Source: Deltaproteobacteria bacterium
Lineage (GTDB): Bacteria > Desulfobacterota > Desulfobacteria > Desulfobacterales > JAABPS01
Assembly (NCBI GenBank): GCA_019309685.1
Contig: JAFDFT010000127.1
Coordinates: forward strand, 1 to 6,770
DNA: 6,770 nucleotides
Reading direction: 5' to 3'
Part shown: positions 5,293-6,770 of the stretch, piece by piece
Position numbering within the stretch: the first letter of the stretch is position 1
How the letters are laid out: the number at the start of each line of letters is the position of its first letter
Translations under genes and position numbers: made by a program
The notes under the pieces: generated by a model
What the model was told of the DNA's origin: nothing
The model's database searches: none
Seen by the model: the letters and a program-made list of their open reading frames with translations, nothing else

Positions 5293-5407
5293 CGGATTTA
5301 CTCTGTTAAATACTGCATCGCAGCTATCTTCGGGAATTTAACAGGGTAGACGCGGATCTTTTTACTGCAGAGGATGAAAGGGGCGAAACGGGGAATCGGT
5401 GGCAAGG
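5293..5407. repeat. Dispersed repeat A, copy 2 (115 bp)
   Basis: This is the gapless partner of 4534-4648 in the same orientation. Its inverted arms are 5301-5311 and 5336-5346; one arm position differs (CTCTG instead of CCCTG), which would leave a G-U wobble in a plus-strand RNA and a C-A mismatch in a minus-strand RNA. It lies 150-260 nt past the acyl-CoA synthetase stop. Confidence 0.85.
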
Positions 5408-5426
5408 AGAAACGGCGGTAGAGGAA

Positions 5427-5495
5427 CAGAGAGGTGCCTGATTATTGATTAAAAAAGTATTTTTATAATCAATTAAAGCTCCAAACTTCTGCGAT
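5427..5495. repeat. Dispersed repeat B, copy 2
   Basis: It matches 2034-2098 in the same orientation with a few small gaps. The hairpin is degraded here: TTGATTA-AAAAA against TTTTTATAATCAA, with one unpaired base. As in copy 1, it follows the 3' end of a minus-strand gene, about 60-125 nt past the stop at 5553. Repeat A copy 2 ends 20 bp to its left, so both may belong to one composite element. Confidence 0.7.
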
Positions 5496-5552
5496 TTCCC
5501 CAACAGGGCCATAGACCAAAAGATATCTTCCAAGCGTTTCATTCAACGCTTT

Positions 5553-6770
5553 TTAAAATCGGTACTTCCCGCTTTCGATCTCCTTGTAGAGTTCCGGTGT
5601 CAGGGGGAGGTATTCACTCTCACCGGGCAGCATGGCGTACAACGGATCCTTAATCTGCCCGGGATCAAATCCTTCGGTACGCAGAACAGATTTCTTGACT
5701 TTGAAGGTCGGCGTGTTTTCGAATTCCTTTTTCAGGCGAATGAATTTGGGCACTGCATAAGATGGTAAGGACCTCACCAGAGCGACGGCCAGGGCTTTTA
5801 AATCGAAATCCGCTGCCGAATCAAAGGGAATAATGGCCGCCATCCCGGCCTTGCCGTCGGTACCGGGTATGGACACGCCAAAGGCGGCTGTTTGTGAAAC
5901 CTCTGGGATCGAGCTGATGATTTCTTCTACTTCAGTGGTGGATACGTTTTCGCCCTTCCAGCGGAATGTGTCCCCCAGTCGATCGGCGAATTGAATATGT
6001 TTGTAACCCTGATCTCGAATCAGATCGCCCGTGTCCAGCCAGATATCGCCTTTTTCGAATACGTCTCGCCGAATCTTGCTTTCTGTGGCTTCTTTATTCG
6101 TATAACCATGGAACGGGGTTTTATCGGAAATCTCTGCCAGCAAAAGACCGGTTCCGCCCTTTTCAATTTTCTGCATGAACCCGTTTTCATCCAGAATCGG
6201 CTGTTCCAAGTCGATATCGTACTTGACTATTTCAAACGGCGTCAGACACATTCCAATAGTATTGTCTATGTTGAAAAAATTGGTAAAGGCGAATCCGAAT
6301 TCGGTTGCACCGTACAATTCGGCGATCTGTTCAATGCCGAAGCGGGTTTTGAACTCATTCCAGATATCGGGGCGCAGCCCGTTTCCAACCATCTTCTTCA
6401 TCGGATTTTTCTTATCATTGGGGCTGGGCGGCTGGTTCAACAGGTAGCGGCAGAGTTCGCCAATATACACGACTGCCGTTGCATTAAATTTTTCCACGTC
6501 CTTCCAGAAATTGCTGACCGAAAATTTACGCCGGATGGCCATTGCCGACCCGTTGGCCGCCGCCGTCGGCCATCCCACACAAAAGGCAGTGGTATGGAAC
6601 AAGGGCAGAGTGCAGTATAATACATCATCAGGTGTCAAGTTCATTATCAATTTGCCGAAACCATATTGAGAACCGACCCATCGCCGGTTGCCGAGATACG
6701 CCGCCTTGGGCAGGCCCGTCGTTCCGGAAGTAAAGATGTAGCATATGGGATCTTTGATCAACACCTCTTT
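5553..6770 (-). CDS. FATP / very-long-chain-type acyl-CoA synthetase, C-terminal part (5' end outside window)
   Basis: The frame is open at the right edge; 405 C-terminal residues are visible of an expected roughly 600. This adenylate-forming enzyme converts a fatty acid, ATP and CoA to acyl-CoA at the membrane. Motifs in order: P-loop TSGTTGLPK (about 14-22 of the visible part), LPLFHTTAF, the YGATE adenine-binding motif, LDTGDLIRD, then the FATP signature 'FADRLGDTFRWKGENVSTTEVEE', and the C-terminal lysine region 'TPTFKVKKSVLR'. The signature with FRWKGENVST separates it from ordinary FadD-type ligases and points to the FATP/FadD6 branch for long or very long chains. A GTG at 6764 is not a start, because homology continues through it to the edge. 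It is followed by a long repeat-rich gap and is probably its own transcription unit. Confidence 0.9.
   Translation of the reverse strand, partial: KEVLIKDPICYIFTSGTTGLPKAAYLGNRRWVGSQYGFGKLIMNLTPDDVLYCTLPLFHTTAFCVGWPTAAANGSAMAIRRKFSVSNFWKDVEKFNATAVVYIGELCRYLLNQPPSPNDKKNPMKKMVGNGLRPDIWNEFKTRFGIEQIAELYGATEFGFAFTNFFNIDNTIGMCLTPFEIVKYDIDLEQPILDENGFMQKIEKGGTGLLLAEISDKTPFHGYTNKEATESKIRRDVFEKGDIWLDTGDLIRDQGYKHIQFADRLGDTFRWKGENVSTTEVEEIISSIPEVSQTAAFGVSIPGTDGKAGMAAIIPFDSAADFDLKALAVALVRSLPSYAVPKFIRLKKEFENTPTFKVKKSVLRTEGFDPGQIKDPLYAMLPGESEYLPLTPELYKEIESGKYRF

Larger units (their letters stand above)
5165..5552. other. Repeat-rich intergenic gap
   Basis: No gene is supported. The plus strand has G/A-rich words shared with the other gaps: GAGGAAACGGGGAA (about 5193-5206), GACAAGGGGAAACG (about 5220-5233), an alternating CA stretch (CCACAGACACACACGCACAGACACGGACAG, broken here as CCACAGACACACACG plus CACAGACACGGACAG, about 5243-5272), repeat A copy 2 and repeat B copy 2. 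CCTGTTAAAGCAGG (about 5277-5290) looks like a stray fragment of the repeat A arm. From 5496 to 5552 nothing recognisable is seen. Confidence 0.6.

Noticed and set aside
1880..5500. Repeats as a possible CRISPR array or IS element
   Set aside because: Repeat copies are few, diverged, hundreds to thousands of bases apart, with no regular spacers, no transposase and no evident target-site duplications.
5324..5542. 72-codon minus-strand frame between the synthetase and thioesterase
   Set aside because: It crosses repeats A and B, gives a composition expected of repeat DNA, and has no homology I can recognise.
5991..6620. 209-codon open frame on the plus strand
   Set aside because: It is antisense to the acyl-CoA synthetase, whose P-loop, YGATE and FATP motifs all read on the minus strand; the plus frame shows no recognisable motif.

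Overview
The window looks like a chromosomal stretch of an anaerobic deltaproteobacterium, most likely Desulfobacterales (a sulfate reducer). This rests on three weak clues: a moderate-to-low GC content, a lipid-metabolism gene set typical of that group, and intergenic DNA filled with degenerate dispersed repeats containing words such as 'CACGGATTT', 'GCAGAGGA' and 'GAAACGGGG', which I associate with those genomes. The assignment is an inference, not a proof. There are no rRNA, tRNA, IS or CRISPR features. Every gene I can support lies on the minus strand, so transcription runs from right to left.

Layout in transcription order. (1) 6770-5553: the C-terminal two thirds of a FATP/very-long-chain-type acyl-CoA synthetase, open at the right edge. 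(2) 5552-5130: a 423-bp repeat-rich gap. (3) 5129-4668: a PaaI-type hotdog thioesterase. (4) 4667-4255: a 413-bp gap holding one copy of a 115-bp repeat, a near-consensus sigma-70 promoter and a leader of about 190 nt. (5) 4254-3133: a cyclopropane-fatty-acid-synthase (Cfa) family methyltransferase. (6) 3132-2170: a geranylgeranyl-reductase-like FAD oxidoreductase whose ATG directly abuts the Cfa stop codon. (7) 2169-1785: a repeat-bearing gap with a promoter at its downstream end. (8) 1784-1098: a DUF1295/steroid-5-alpha-reductase-like membrane protein. (9) 1020-496: a membrane-anchored YdhR-like dimeric alpha/beta-barrel protein. (10) 368-1: the N-terminal part of a secreted DUF2141 protein, cut by the left edge and preceded by a perfect 15-bp inverted repeat.

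Working together: a fatty-acid activating enzyme and a thioesterase lie upstream of an enzyme that adds a C1 unit to lipid double bonds, a flavoenzyme of a family that reduces unactivated lipid C=C bonds, and a membrane protein of a superfamily that includes lipid C=C reductases. The most interesting reading is that the coupled Cfa-like/GGR-like pair makes a methyl-branched fatty acid, such as the 10-methylhexadecanoate known as a Desulfobacter lipid biomarker, by methylene transfer followed by reduction. Ordinary cyclopropane synthesis next to an unrelated isoprenoid reductase remains the main alternative.
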